Below are positions 46,503 to 59,601 of a stretch of 64,000 bases of DNA, piece after piece. The position numbers and the translations under genes were made by a program. The notes beneath the pieces are model-generated. The model worked only from the letters and a program-made list of their open reading frames with translations, ran no database searches and was not told the origin of the DNA. Source of the stretch: Ligustrum vulgare (Eukaryota; Streptophyta; Magnoliopsida; Lamiales; Oleaceae); assembly GCA_963555705.1 (NCBI GenBank), contig OY743177.1, positions 53,886,096-53,950,095 of the forward strand, read 5' to 3'. Numbering within the stretch: position 1 is the stretch's first letter; each line of letters opens with the position of its first letter.

Positions 46503-49500
46503 TTAATGATGGTCATTTAACTCTGGACAACTTTTCTCACTTTTGTTATCAACAGGCTCTGGAAAGCTTTTAAGCACCTGTAATTTGGAAAGGGGGAGGT
46601 TTTAAAAAAAATTTAGGGAATAACAGAATTGAAACAAAGAAAATGTTATAATCTATTGACAACTAAGCAATGAAAAACGACAGACAGTAATATAAACAAT
46701 GTAAGCTGCCTTTTACCTGATATAGGTACCATGAGACGTATGCGTCCGTGGCAGCATATTTTAGTTGTTCCATTGATAGAACTTCAACCTCCCAATTTCC
46801 TAGTCGGATTTTGTTTGGTTTTGGAAGCTACAAGAGACTAAATATGTCAAATTACATTTGTCGAATGTTTGTTCATATCAAAACCACATGAACTAACTGC
46901 AATGTTTGAGACCACAGAACGCACTTTTTAAAATAAGATGCAGTATCCTATGAACATAGTGAGAGAGACAGTATATATCTTTGTTTGCTATTTTCATGTT
47001 TCTCCGTGCAAGAAATTCCAATTTCTTCCCATACCAATAATAATAAAAACATAGTAAGAAAGATGAAACTCCGGGACATAAACACTTACAACCTGCAGAA
47101 ATTCTAGATAATCAAACAATCCATGATGCAACCAAATGTAATGATCATGCATTGCTATAGTTCTATTATGCATCCCCAGTCCCTGGCCATATCTAGGGTT
47201 TGGGAAAATTACATGCCTAACTGACCCAAACTGCAAACTAACCTAATTAGTTCGGTTTTTGACTTGGCTTGGGCCAACCGAAAAAACGTTGTTTGAGGAA
47301 TCAAGTTTAAAAAATTGATTTTCAAGGGAAAAATATGCTTGCACCCAACTAACTGAATCAGGTAGGGTCCACGGGTCCAATCAGACCCGATCCAACATGT
47401 GCCTGCCCCATCTACCGAGTGCACGGCCAACTAGCTATGCTAGATCCTGAGAACCAGGGTAGAGACCAGCCAGCATGCACCTCTCTCCAGAATCAGAGAA
47501 CCAGATACATCATGCAGTCAGAACGATTCATGGCTTCAGCAGCTTGCTAAGCCATGAGGTCTTCTGGATCGAATTTCTCCCTTCAACAAAGGAGGACAAT
47601 ACATCTCCAGTGTTTATTCTATGTCGATCAAGTTTTAAAATTCTTTAAAAATATGCTGTAAAATTCATTCTATTTGCGAAGAGTTTTATGCATATATCAC
47701 TCGTATAGTCCACCCATTTAAGCACGTAAAGCTTCCAGTCAATGTAACATGCTTTGATTGTTTGTGAATAGTTTTCTGAAATCGTTCATTTGAGCTAGGA
47801 TTGAACATATTATGATGAAACTGCGAGCCTCTGGTGGCAGTACTACTGCCACAGTAGTGGTGCATTACTTGCCACCATAAGGCGTGTCTTTCCTGAGCCA
47901 TGAATAGGCTCCTCGTGACACAAAAGAATGCCATCCAATAACATATAACTTTTCAAGAAACATTGAAAACTAAAATTTGAAAGAGTGAACTATAGATACT
48001 TACATAGCAATTTAACACTTAAATAGCGATTTAAGCCCTTTATGCAAGGTTCCAAGAAAACACCTTCCAAGCAACATTTATCATGGCCTTTTGTGCAATT
48101 GTCAAATTTAAGATTTAAAAGAACGAGTATTACCCGGTAATAACTTTGAAACAAACTAACAAAAACAAGAAACAAATTCAGAAAACCGAAGGACATTAGA
48201 AGACTGGAAGTCAAATTCAAGACAGCAAAGATACACCATCCGTGAAAAGAAAATTTAAAACATGCTACATGCAGGATTTAAAGTCAATTCATTTATTGAC
48301 TAAGCATATATAAGCAACTATTTAGTGTGTTTGTAATTCTTTAGTGGTCGCATCAAGAGGTATGTACAATGGAGGTTGGTTCAGCCTGGGAAAGTTAATT
48401 CAAGGTTTGGGGGAGTACGGGGCATATGAAGAGATAAGGCTTCGAGAGTGATCATCCAGATTTTGTGGAATGAGAATGAAGAACTACAGAAATGTATAAT
48501 TAAAGTGCAATCAGTAGTGGAGGGTTTCCTTCATAACAAGGAAAGCAAGATCTTTCACTGAGATAATCAAAGTGGTCAATCAAAATGAGCAGAAAAGAAA
48601 CATCTGTGTCTTTTTCTTTTCTTCAAATAAATGAAGATAATGAAAAAAGATAATATGAGCACTAAAGGTCTGAGCAGAAAAGAAACATCTCTGTCTTTTC
48701 TTTTCTTCACATTGTAAATGTATCTCTTTTCATGTTTGGTTATCCAGAATTTTTCACCAATTTGAGATGGTAAAGAATTATTTTTCCATGTCTACCCCTT
48801 CCAATCAAAATGCAACAAGTGGCTCACACCCAACTATAAATCCCAGCACTTAAGACATAAATTAAGACAAGGAATAATACATATGATACGGTAGTGAAAG
48901 TTATATGAGGATCTTGTAAGTACCTGTCTGCAGATAAGCATTTCAGTTAGACTGGCTAGGCTCCACTTCTTTGCAACCCCACTAAGCTTCCAATTGGCTA
49001 GATTAGAAAGATCTTCCAAAGTCATTATAGATACATTGTGATCTTGAAAAACCTTAACTGCATCATTTGCGATGCCTACACCCACCTATGCATGTAACAA
49101 GTTGTGTAATGAGTTGTGTTACAAAAACATTACTCGAAATAGTAAAAATACAGAGTTCAGCAGAAGTTTCAAAAAATTCCTTGGTACATATTAAGCAAAC
49201 CTTTAGAGAAGTGGGGTCCTCGAGAAGAAATCGCAGTTTTTGAGGTATTCCTGAATGAATGATATGCAACACATAGCAACTATTATTGTCCCCACAAATT
49301 TGCAAAACCGCAGCCTTCCCAGGTGCAACACCTGCGCAGATTAGCAATTTTTTTTTTTTTTAACATATAATAGCAACAAAACCTACAATAATCTCTCTTA
49401 GAAGACAATTGTAAACGAATGAAAAGGTACAATGTTTAATGTCGCCTAATTGCTGGAAATCAATTAGTGCATAGCATAAAAATTATTTTGTGATGAAAAC

Positions 49501-52159
49501 TAGAGCTTATATATAGTTTATGCATACAATATAACGAAAGTGATGACTAATATACGAAATAATACTTTAAGTTGAATTGTTGCTTTGGAGACTTCTACAT
49601 TTTGATTATGTTATTGTATGTTTATTTTTATTTTTATTTTATATTTTTACTAATTTTTTTGGTTCATGGTGAGTCTTAAGCCTCAAAGCACCTTGAGACT
49701 TAAGCCTCATCTCACAATGGAAAACCACCCTAGTACCCATTTTGGCCTCTTTAAACCATGAGAAGCTACTCAAAAGAGATGAGGAAAAAACCCCATTTAA
49801 CTTCAGAGCAAGTAACAGGATGAGAGTTGTTAGCTAGACAGAACTGCTGCATTAAACTCCCACCAGAAACTGGCCTGATGCCACCTAGTTGTAAGATATG
49901 TTCATAATAACTTCTTCCAATATATTATCGACTGCTAATAAATATTTCACAATTTTCATTTACTCGTGATTTCTCTTCTCCATCTTTTCTGATTTGATGA
50001 CTAGATGCCTTATCTACTCAACGTCTTGTAAATTAACATTTCCTGACATTTTTCCATTGCGAGCGATCTACTTGAGAATTGCATTACAAATAAAGCTCTA
50101 TTTTTATTCATTGATGGAATTGAAGCTACCTCTTCTAAAAGTGGGTCTCCACTCAATATCCAGACCAAGGATGCAATTGCCCTCTTTGCTTTTCTTAGCT
50201 TCTATGAAATGAAGAAGCTCATCTGCAGCCTTTTCTACCTCTTCAACAGTTCTGCTATATACAATCCGACCTCCAAATTTCACATCTGTGTACAAAAAAG
50301 GGCTAAGGCTTGGGAAAAGGGTCTGTTAAAAATGTATAGTACCGTATAGTTGAAAAAGAACAGCAAAACGAAACTCCTTTGAATAACAGTAAAAATAACC
50401 ATTTTCAAAAATTAAGCCCATGTTCTCTTTGCTGTTTTGAGGTCGTTTTCTGTTTTTATTTTCGAAAATACTAAAAACGCGTTCTCTTTACCTTTTTCGA
50501 AAACGCATTTTGGAAAACAAAAAAAAAAAAAATTGTATACAAAACGCAAAATGCTCAAAACCTCGTTTTGGCGTTTTGTGTGTATTTCGACAAAAAAATG
50601 TCCAAAACGCGGAAAACGCGTTTTGGGATTTTTTTTTTTTTTTAAAGAATTATCTTAACTTAAAACTAAGCTTAATATACAGTTTTTATTTTTTTTATTA
50701 CTTTTTTAGAATTATCCTAACTTAGAACTAAGCCTAAATAATTTTTTTTTTTTTTTTAGAATTATTCTAACTTGGAACTAAGTTTAAATAAAGTTTTATT
50801 GAATTCAATATCAATATTACAAAAAAAAAAATTAAGTGAGAATTCTTGTTATTATATTTCAAAAAATGCACTGATAAATGGACTCTGGTGGTTTTGAAAG
50901 AACTTGCATTTTCTGAATTTTAATAGAAGTAGAGCTTTTTCAAATCCCGAACCTGACCAAGCTGTGTTAATATAGACTCTTAATGCTCACATTAGTGTGT
51001 TGCATGTAACCATGTTTTCAGTGTATTGTGAAAGGAAATTTGAGTTTGAATTGGTAGTATTCTTCAAGCAAATTAATTAAAAATAGTTTAAGTAGTATTC
51101 TGCAAAATTTCAAACAGAATGTGTTTTCCAGCTTTTCATTTTCAAAAACAGTTTTCAGAAATGACAAACCAAACGCGTTTTCAACAAATTTGAAAACAAA
51201 AATGAAAACAAGAAATACAAAAGATTTTCGAAAATGAAAATACAAAATAAAATACAAACAGAACGCCACCTAAGGTTTTCATATAAAGTTCTTTTCTTTT
51301 CAGAATTAATGATGAATATTACATTAATCCGATAAAACTTACCATTAGTACTTCGATTTTCAATTAAATTTTTAATTTAAAATAAAGGGAATTTATTGAT
51401 AGGCAACGATACTCGTGTGGCGTATCCTTCCAGTAAAGGTATAGCTTACAATGCATAATGTACAACCCTAAGAGAGGTTCATCAGCAATAGACGTATATT
51501 CTCTGGTATACCAACTTAGCAGAAGTTGAATAAAGAATGAATATCATTTATTCATTCACTAGAAAAGTATCTGAGTCTATGTACAGCACAATAATGGCAA
51601 TATTTCCGAATGCCGTTTAGAATTTCAGCTAGAGTACAACAGCGGATAATTATTTCCGACTGCCATTTAGAATTTCGGCTAGAGTACAACACCGGATAAT
51701 TAAAAAATTATGATGCTGTGCGAGAGAAAAAATAGCGTTTTTTTTTTTTTTTTTACCTTGATAGGAAGAGCGAACAGTATTATTACGAGAATTAGACCGA
51801 TTTCGAGAGCAAGGAGAAAAAGAGAAAGATGTGTGCAGTTCTTTCCGTAAAGTGAATAGAGATTCAGGTAATCGGCGGCGGGTCTTGGGAGGCGACACTG
51901 TAGAGGCGTGGTCGTCGGTGCAATTCAGCAGGTGGCGCTTCTTGATTGGTGAAGAGGAAGAGGAGGAGATGGTGGTGGCGGCGGATCTGCATATGGCATC
52001 GATGGATTCAAGTTCTTCGTCCGTGAAAGGTCGATCCCAATCGGAATCTAAAATGGAGGGTTCCGTTCCCATTTTGGGAGCGTGTTTGAAGAGGCGGAAA
52101 GGCGGGGCTTCTTCCTTTTTTGGTGTTTCGGTTCTGGCCTGGGTGTTAAGCGGGAACAT
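46503..52159 (-). CDS. WEX: Werner syndrome-like 3'-5' exonuclease (WEX), six exons
   Basis: Nuclear DnaQ-like 3'-5' DNA exonuclease, the plant counterpart of the human WRN exonuclease domain; in Arabidopsis it is linked to RNA silencing. Exons (minus): 52159 or 52072-51757, 50285-50130, 49331-49201, 49085-48924, 46827-46717, 46577-46503. All introns are GT-AG and phases fit. From ATG 52072 the product is 316 aa; from 52159 it is 345. I prefer 52072, because SDWDRPFTDEELESIDAI then lies at the N-terminus as in Arabidopsis. Catalytic DEDDy motifs are intact: LGLDIEWRPTF (exon 2), VGVGIANDAVKVF (exon 4), and KYAATDAYVSWYLY (exon 5). Exon 1 encodes a Ser/Arg-rich N-terminus. Intron 1 (1,471 bp) contains a TIR element; intron 4 is 2.1 kb. 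No disabling change was found. Confidence 0.9.
50416..51270. mobile_element. PIF/Harbinger-like MITE in WEX intron 1
   Basis: Flanked by TAA (50413-50415, 51271-51273). The left end GCCCATGTTCTCTTTG and the inverse of the right end GGTGGCGTTCTGTTTG resemble the ends of the 19353-27102 element, and the next 150 bases share its AAAACGCGTTTT-rich design. Three direct repeats of about 55 bp (AGAATTATC(T/C)TAACTTA or similar) start near 50646, 50708 and 50758. No coding content. Confidence 0.7.
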
Positions 52160-52268
52160 CCGGCTTGTGGAAGTTTTTTAAATATTTTTTTCTTTACGAT
52201 ATCTCCAATGATTTTATAGTAAATATCATTTTAAAATAAACAAAATAATGTGGTTTATAATACTAAAA

Positions 52269-55200
52269 CTAGATCAATCACCCGTGCGATACACAGTATT
52301 AAATATACATAAAATATTAAAATGTAAATAATTGAACTTGAAAAAAAAAACTAAATTCTAAAATACGGGATATCATAAATCTGTACATATTTATGAAGTA
52401 TAAATTAAAATAATAAATTATTTTACCTTAAAAAAAAATATTGTTTTTGTGGCAGCCGAGAAGTCCATAAAACATCTTAATCTTAATATATATAATAACA
52501 ATATAGCCGTCACATAAATCCGCACATAGTTTCCCGCCATTTTTACCTGCTATTTTAGGAAAGTTTGTAGTTTTATTAATTATTTTAAAATTGAATTAGG
52601 AAACTTCAATTAATGCAAAATTAATTATAGGTGACATGTAATAAATGACTTATTGATTTGTAAAAAATAAAAAATCTATAAAAAGGTCAAATTGTATATT
52701 ATTTTTATTATTTTGATAATTATTGTAATATTTTGAAGTAAAAAAATATGTAATATAGGTGTCAAATTCAAGATCTTAACGAGAAGTTCAATACAAGCTA
52801 ACAAATGAAAGTAAACTCTAAATATATCATTCATAAAATTGTGTCAAATAATAAAGGTAAAAGATTTACTTATGCTTTTTACTTTTTTCAATATCCAATC
52901 TTTTTAATTTATCTCATTTAGTCATAAAATGATATCTATCATTTCTTACCTAACTTCAATTTGGCATAAATGATTAATTTCAAATCTTTTTTCTTATCAA
53001 ATGAAAAGAAATAATAGATATCCGATCTTTCTAAGTAAATTCAATTGAATCATTTTAATTTTTACAACTTTAGGTTTCAATAAACTCTTTGGTAATTTTG
53101 AAATTAATTTTATAAATTTACTCATTTTGTTCATTTATCTATTTTTTAATTTTTATAAATTTAAAATAACATCAATTTGTAAAATATATACTACAGACTT
53201 TAAGAATTGATTCATTGAATTCTACAGAAAATAAAAATATAAGGTTTTATAAAACTTATTCTATTTAAAAATAAAATAGGGTCAATACAGTTATTTAATA
53301 TGTACAAAAAATAGTTTTGTGTGTGTGTGTGTGTGTGTAACATGACCATTTTTAATACTCGGTGAAAAATAGAATGTCACGTTGTATTTGAAACCATTGA
53401 ATATGAGTAAGTTTGATATAAATTATAGAAATAGTTTTAAATGTGTGATTGAAAGTGAAAAAAGGTAGTATAAAAAATAAAATAATTGTCAAATCAATCA
53501 ATTGAGTGGTTGAATATTGATTTTCTTTTTTTAGAATGTGTGGTTAAAAAGTAGTATGTGCAATTGCGAAAAATTAGTTTTAAATAATATGTGGTTGTGA
53601 ATGAACATAATTTTTTTTTTTTAATAATCAATTCTATATGAATAAATAAATTATGAAAATTAGAGAATGAACAATTAATTGTTAAAAAAAAAAAAGCAAT
53701 TCATAACTTCTTTTTTTTCTTTTTTTCATTTTTGATTGTATATTGAATATACAATTTATGCATTAAAGTGAGAAATCTTATAGGGAGAAATGAAATTACA
53801 AATTATTCACAATTTGTGGATACAAGATATTTTTTTTATTGTATTATTTTTATTGAGCATTATATTTTTACAACTTATTCAATAAATATTATTTATTCCG
53901 TGCATCGCACGGGTGCGATTACTAGTTGCTATTAATTGCAATCCATACTCTATTATATTTTGATTTTGAAGTCCAACTGTTTATCATTTGTTTGCAAAAT
54001 AACTGATTTCAATTTCAATCATTTGTGTCCAAATCTTAAATTAATTTTCGGTACAACTAATTATTATTTTTTTATACCTAAAAAATATATATTTTTTTGG
54101 GAAACTAATACTATTTTGATTATTTTTACCTCAAAAAAAAATACTATTTTAATTATTTTGAACTCTGACAGTTTATTATATGTTTACTAACTGATTTAAG
54201 CTTTTTCCAATCATTTCTATTCAAACTATTTTTTTTATAGGAACTGTTTTTTTTTTATAGGAATTGTTTTCGGAAAAATTAACAGTAAGGTAATCTCTTA
54301 AAAATTAACTCTGATATTCATTTTTTGTTACAATTCTTAAACGGTAAATTTTTTAAACTTTGTACTTTCTAGAGTATATGAATCAATCCAAAAAGTAACA
54401 TCATAACCTAAAAAATATACTTTGTATTTTCTATTAATTAAAAAAATATTATTCTTATACTAATTAAAAAAAAAACTGAGTAGATTATGTGACTATAGTC
54501 TTTGTTTTTTATTCTTCTACTAATTAAAAAAAATTATTAGTAAAATAGTAAGTAATCTAATCGAAGTAACACAATTCCTCAAATTATTTTTTAACCACAC
54601 ATATTTTCTCACCATTTTTCAATGATAAATCTTACATCGAAAAAATAAAAAATATATTTTTAAACACAAATCTTTTTACAAACAGATTTGTTTGAGAATT
54701 TTTGTGATTTATAAAAAGTCTATAAATTATTTTTTCAAATTTACCTAGCACATGCTTTTCTATATCAAATATTCAAATGAAGAAAAAAAAGAGTCAAAAA
54801 AAAAATGAATAAAAAACACTAATCTCAATAATAAAAACATTTGAACATTTTTCCTATTTTTAACCACACATTCTCCTAAAAATAACTATTAAAAAAATTA
54901 TTTTTTCTAATAAACTTTTTAAGAATCAACATCAAACATGGGCATTATATATAAAAATTTACTCATAATTATTAAAATATATTCTATTACCATAATTATT
55001 TTATTAAAATTTTAAAAACAACATAATCAATCCAAATTATTAATTAAAAACTTATTTAGTTAGTAAATGTCAATTTATATATTTATTTAAATAATAAACG
55101 ATCATAGATTTCAATAATTTTTATGCATTATTTTTAACTTCATTGAAAATGAAAATTTACACAATTTTCTGCATTTGACTCTTTTTGTGTTAGTTTTCAA

Positions 55201-55688
55201 TCAAAAATTTTGTACAATAATTATAAATGTGTGTTGTAAAAAATTTTAGCCTCTGTTTGGCAAATAAAAAAAACATGTTTTTAACACAATTTCTCAAATT
55301 ATTTTTTAACCACACATATTTTCTCTCCATTTTTCAATGATACATCTTCCGTCGGAAAAAAAAATTTGACACAATTTTTTTTACAAACAGATCTGTTTGA
55401 GAATTTTTGTGATTTATAAAAATGTCTATAAATTATTTTTTCAAATTTTCTGAGCACATGCTTATCTATATCAAATATTTAAATGAAGAAAAAAAAACGT
55501 CAAAAAATGTTTAAAAAAAACAGAAAGTAAATGCGACTGTCTTTTTTAAAAAAATTTGAATTGGCTGCTAGCCGCTGACAACCCAAGTTTTTAGGATTTT
55601 TTTTTTCTCTCTCTCTCTCTTTTAACTTTGGGCGGGAAAACCTTGGGGGAAAATTTTTGACACTATCCTCCTTTTATATAGTAGGAGA
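52269..55688 (-). mobile_element. Non-autonomous Helitron, minus strand, interrupted by a second Helitron
   Basis: Minus-strand 5' end TCTCCTACTATATAAAAGG at 55688, preceded by A. The minus-strand 3' end at 52269 has a weak hairpin, nine bases, CTAG, then T. Removing the nested Helitron (52481-53925) leaves about 2.0 kb. Short repeats with TTTTTAACCACACATATTTT occur at about 54590 and 55300. No Rep/helicase gene. Confidence 0.65.
52481..53925 (+). mobile_element. Non-autonomous Helitron, plus strand, nested
   Basis: The 5' end TCTTAATATATATAATAACA follows A (52480). The 3' end has a perfect hairpin CCGTGC-ATC-GCACGG (53898-53912), nine bases, CTAG and T. The 5' end resembles that of the Helitron at 12179. 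No coding content; a (TG)n run lies at about 53321-53338. Confidence 0.8.
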
Positions 55689-58532
55689 TTATCAACAATT
55701 TGCTATAATTAATAATTAAAACTATCAACAAATGCTCAAAGTAAAAATGAATTAAATTCTCATAAATTTTGGAAAATCTCTTTAAATACTATGTCACTGT
55801 TTGAGACTCATTATTTCAAAATAATGTGGTTTGTAATAGTAAAATTTGGAAAATGTATGGTTAAAAATAAGGAATCTTTTTGGTGATACAATGTGTAGTT
55901 GAAAATGAGTTTTGAAAAAAAAATGAGGTTTGAAATAATGGATATCAAACATGAGCTAAATTGTTTGTACAATTTGTGATTATCCACGCCAGTGTAAACA
56001 ACCGGTAAAAGTTAAATTAAATAATGCAATTTTTACATAAAATAAATAAAAAAATTGTCTAAATATTTTTTTACTACCATGAATAGAAATAATAACCTTC
56101 AAAATATTTTAATTTATATAAAATAAAATAATTACAACAAATTAAATATATGATGTCCTATATTTAAATAAATGTAATAAATTAATAATTATATACAATA
56201 ATGATGATGCACGAGAGTGAAATTCAACCACACACTTAGCAATTTAAACATTTTATAAAGGGTTTACCAACTATGAAGCTGAACATTGTTGAACAGGGCT
56301 CATTCAAACCACTATTGAGTAACTGTTCAAATCAACTTTCTAACAACTTAAATTTTTAAATTGCTCAACATGGAATCAGAGCAAGTCATCAGATGTTCTA
56401 AGTGTATTTAATTATGTGCAGTAATAAATAGTTTTCATAGGGTATTTTTTCATTAACAAATCTCATAATTAAATTATAATGGTCCAGACCTCTTATTTAT
56501 TACAATTTAAATATTTTAAACGGGGTATTTAGAAGTTGAAAACCTTTCCAAACAATCATAATCTCAAACGTGTTAAAAATATATATATAAAACGTGTCCA
56601 AGTGACCTTTTACATGAAAAAATTGAAATCCGTACCTTTTTTGTTCAGCCGAGAAAAGGGCTACTGCATTCAGCAGATCATATGTTCTTGGGTACGTTTC
56701 AAATGGCTCGCACCAAAAAAATATTCCACGCGCAAGTTTGAACAAAATTTTAATTAACAATGGCAAAATTGATCAATATTGTTTTTTTTATCTAATATTA
56801 TTTTATTGATACATTTGTGGTTGAAAAAAAATATATAAAACGTGTTAAAATTTTTAAAGGAAATCAAACATGGGCTATTTATGTTAATAATTTTATTTTT
56901 TTTTAAAAAAAAGTATTACCACTTTTTACGACATAATTATGAGGCGTTTGCACTAATACCCAACTTTGAGTATCATAATTGAAACTTACTTCATTTTAAA
57001 GTATCATTACATTTTAACCACTCCAATAATTCTCAAGGGGTTTGTTTAAAAAAATATCATTGAAAAATACTTCAATTTTTGCTTTTTACTGAAAAATACT
57101 ATTTTCGTTATGTATCACAACATGATACTTATAATACTTTCAAATTTTTTTTTTATCATAACATGAAACTTTATAAAGATTTTATGATACTTTGAGTGAA
57201 ATTATAGTATCACAACTTGAAATTTTACACTTTTTTATGCTACTTTGTCTTAGACAAAAAATCAAACATTTTTTATACACAATTCACTACATTTTCAGTT
57301 ACATCCCACGACATCACCATCATTTGATTAATTTCCAACCAAAAAAGAAATTCTGAATAATACTTTGTCGCCACCAACCATAATCAACGATGTCCACCAC
57401 AAGCCGTCGACCGACCTCACCGCCGCCGCCACCACCATCAATGCTGAAATTAGCCCTTTTGATTGCCTTCTTGTTTGTTTCTGCATAATGGGAAATTGTT
57501 GGTGTAGATGGGAACCGTCAATCTACATATTATCATTCAATGCAAAGTCCAACGAGTTCTCTTTGTTGCTGTTGTTTCTTTCTTTTTCTTTTTTTGAACA
57601 GACGTTGCTGCTGTTTTCTGATGCTCCTCCGTGGTGGTGGTGGTGGTGGTGGCTGGTAGTGAGGAAGACATTGATTGCGTTTGAGATCCGAACATTATTG
57701 GCTGATAATCTTCGGAGGTGGTGCCGACAGTGATGTGTAGGGTGATGTCGACGTCGGTGGTGGTGGTGGTGAGGTTGAGTCGGCTGGCAGTTTATAGAGA
57801 TATGTTAATTGCATTACTGGTAATGGCAAGGTGAAGAGATAAAGTATTTTTCAAAATTTTTAATTTGTGCAGTAAATATCAGTTTGATTATTAATGTAGG
57901 TAAGCAGTGCAATTATCCTTATAATTATTATTTTAATTTTTTAATAAAACTGCGGCCCAATGAATTGTTTTACCATTTTTGCGATGAAACACACCATGAA
58001 TTAAATATTTTAGCGTATGTACAATAAACATATGAACTTGATTTTTGGATTTAATATTCAATAAATAAAAATTTCTTTTAAAAAAACTTTTGAACTACAA
58101 AATTATGCTTATACAATATATGTAGAAGACTCAACTTACATATTCTCTTTAGGACAGACGTTTTTCTTTTTATATGTTGTTCTTCATCATATTCTTCTTA
58201 AAATAAGATGTAAAATTGATTTTTTTGGTAGATTTTGATTTTTTTAAGCGTTAATTATTAATTTCAAGTGTTTTCCTAAAAAATTAATCATTGATTTTAA
58301 TAAATATTGTTACATGAATTTGTTTTTATTTCTTCATATTGACGATTTCTTTATTCATATTATTACTTTATTATTTTAATATTTTAATAAAAATTGATGA
58401 CCGATCAATTATTTATTAAAAATTATATGAACTATTTGTTAAGATTTGTAATATATATTCTGCATATTGTAGTTATTTAAGTTTATAATAAAAATAATAT
58501 AATGAACATAATCAGTAAATAAATAAAAATAA
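55689..58532. other. Non-coding stretch with a PBS-like site and low-complexity tracts
   Basis: At 56371-56382 TGGAATCAGAGC differs by one base from the tRNA-Met PBS and follows CTCAACA, which would fit an LTR end; no matching LTR or Gag was found. 57380-57790 has CCG/CCA and GTG triplet runs whose open frames are low-complexity. A G+T-free gene signal is not visible. Confidence 0.4.
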
Positions 58533-59601
58533 TGTAACACCCCAAATTTAAAATCTTAAACATAGGCGTGTTAACTTCCATTCACATTATATGCGGAAAT
58601 AAATCATTTAAAACATTAAAATTTTCTTTTTTTTTTCTATTATAAAATTTTACAGAAATTTCGACAGAGTCTCCTCTATAAATTGGACTTAGCCAACCTG
58701 TAGAGGGACAACATAACCAACATAATAATTTAAACTAAATCAAACCACACCTCCACAACATTCATCATCACCAAAACCAACTCATTCAATCCCACACTCC
58801 TAAACATAATAATCCCAAAACAATAAGCTTTAGCAATTGAAATAAGAGGCAGTTTAATCGTTAATGCAACACCATTATTCATTCAAAGCTAACTTCAACC
58901 AAACAATAACTAATAAAATGAATAAGAAATAATTAAATGATAACATAAGTAATTTAACTTTATTTTAAAAGGGTGGCAGCAGGTACTGTCTGAGGTCACC
59001 ACCAAATGCTCTCCTCATATCATCTAGCATTCATCACCTGAAATGTTGGGGAAGGATTGGAGTGAGGTAAAGATCAGTAAGTAAACTTTATGCACGTGAT
59101 GCATTCTCATGACATGATATACTTTAAACATTTCAAAGTATGTATCCCCATTTACTTTAACCTTTCATAACTTTCTAACTTTTCAACTTTCACTTAAACA
59201 TTTCAAAACTTTTACTTCATTTCCATCGTGAGCTCCCTTGATGTATCTTCTAGTCAATCAGATAACAGTGGGTAATTCTTATTTGGAACCAGATTACATT
59301 TACCTACAAAATCGCAAAGCGGTTAACATTTATTCCACTGCAAAGCAGCTCATTACTTTCGGGTATGCCGTCCCCCGCGTCCTATTTCCCACTCGCATCT
59401 TTCATGACTTAAAAGTACACCCATTCTTTCTTAAAAATTTGGGATACATAACTTTTGAATAAACTTTGCACGTTTACACATTTCTTTCATTTAAAAATAT
59501 TTGACTTCCCAAATTCGATGACAATGCATGCTTGATGATGCAATGACATAATAACGTGCATACTTAAGCATTTCCTTAAACTTGCATACTTGCATATCGC
59601 A
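58533..59601. repeat. Probable LTR (solo or truncated), TGTAACACCCC terminus
   Basis: TGTAACACCCC at 58533 is a common plant LTR terminus; read on the minus strand it is the GGGGTGTTACA 3' end. The interior at 59040-59100 (GGGGAAGGATTGGAGTGAGG) is familiar from plant Gypsy LTRs. CGCA at 59598-59601 followed by AATAA, which also precedes 58533, would give a 5-bp duplication; in AT-rich DNA that could be chance, so the right end is uncertain. Confidence 0.4.

Noticed and set aside
51831..52181. Plus-strand frame over WEX exon 1
   Set aside because: Shadow of the minus-strand exon, which has the conserved N-terminal motif and splice signals.
57365..57733. 122-codon frame with poly-Trp and Ala runs
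   Set aside because: Encoded by GTG and CCG triplet runs; no domain or splice support.
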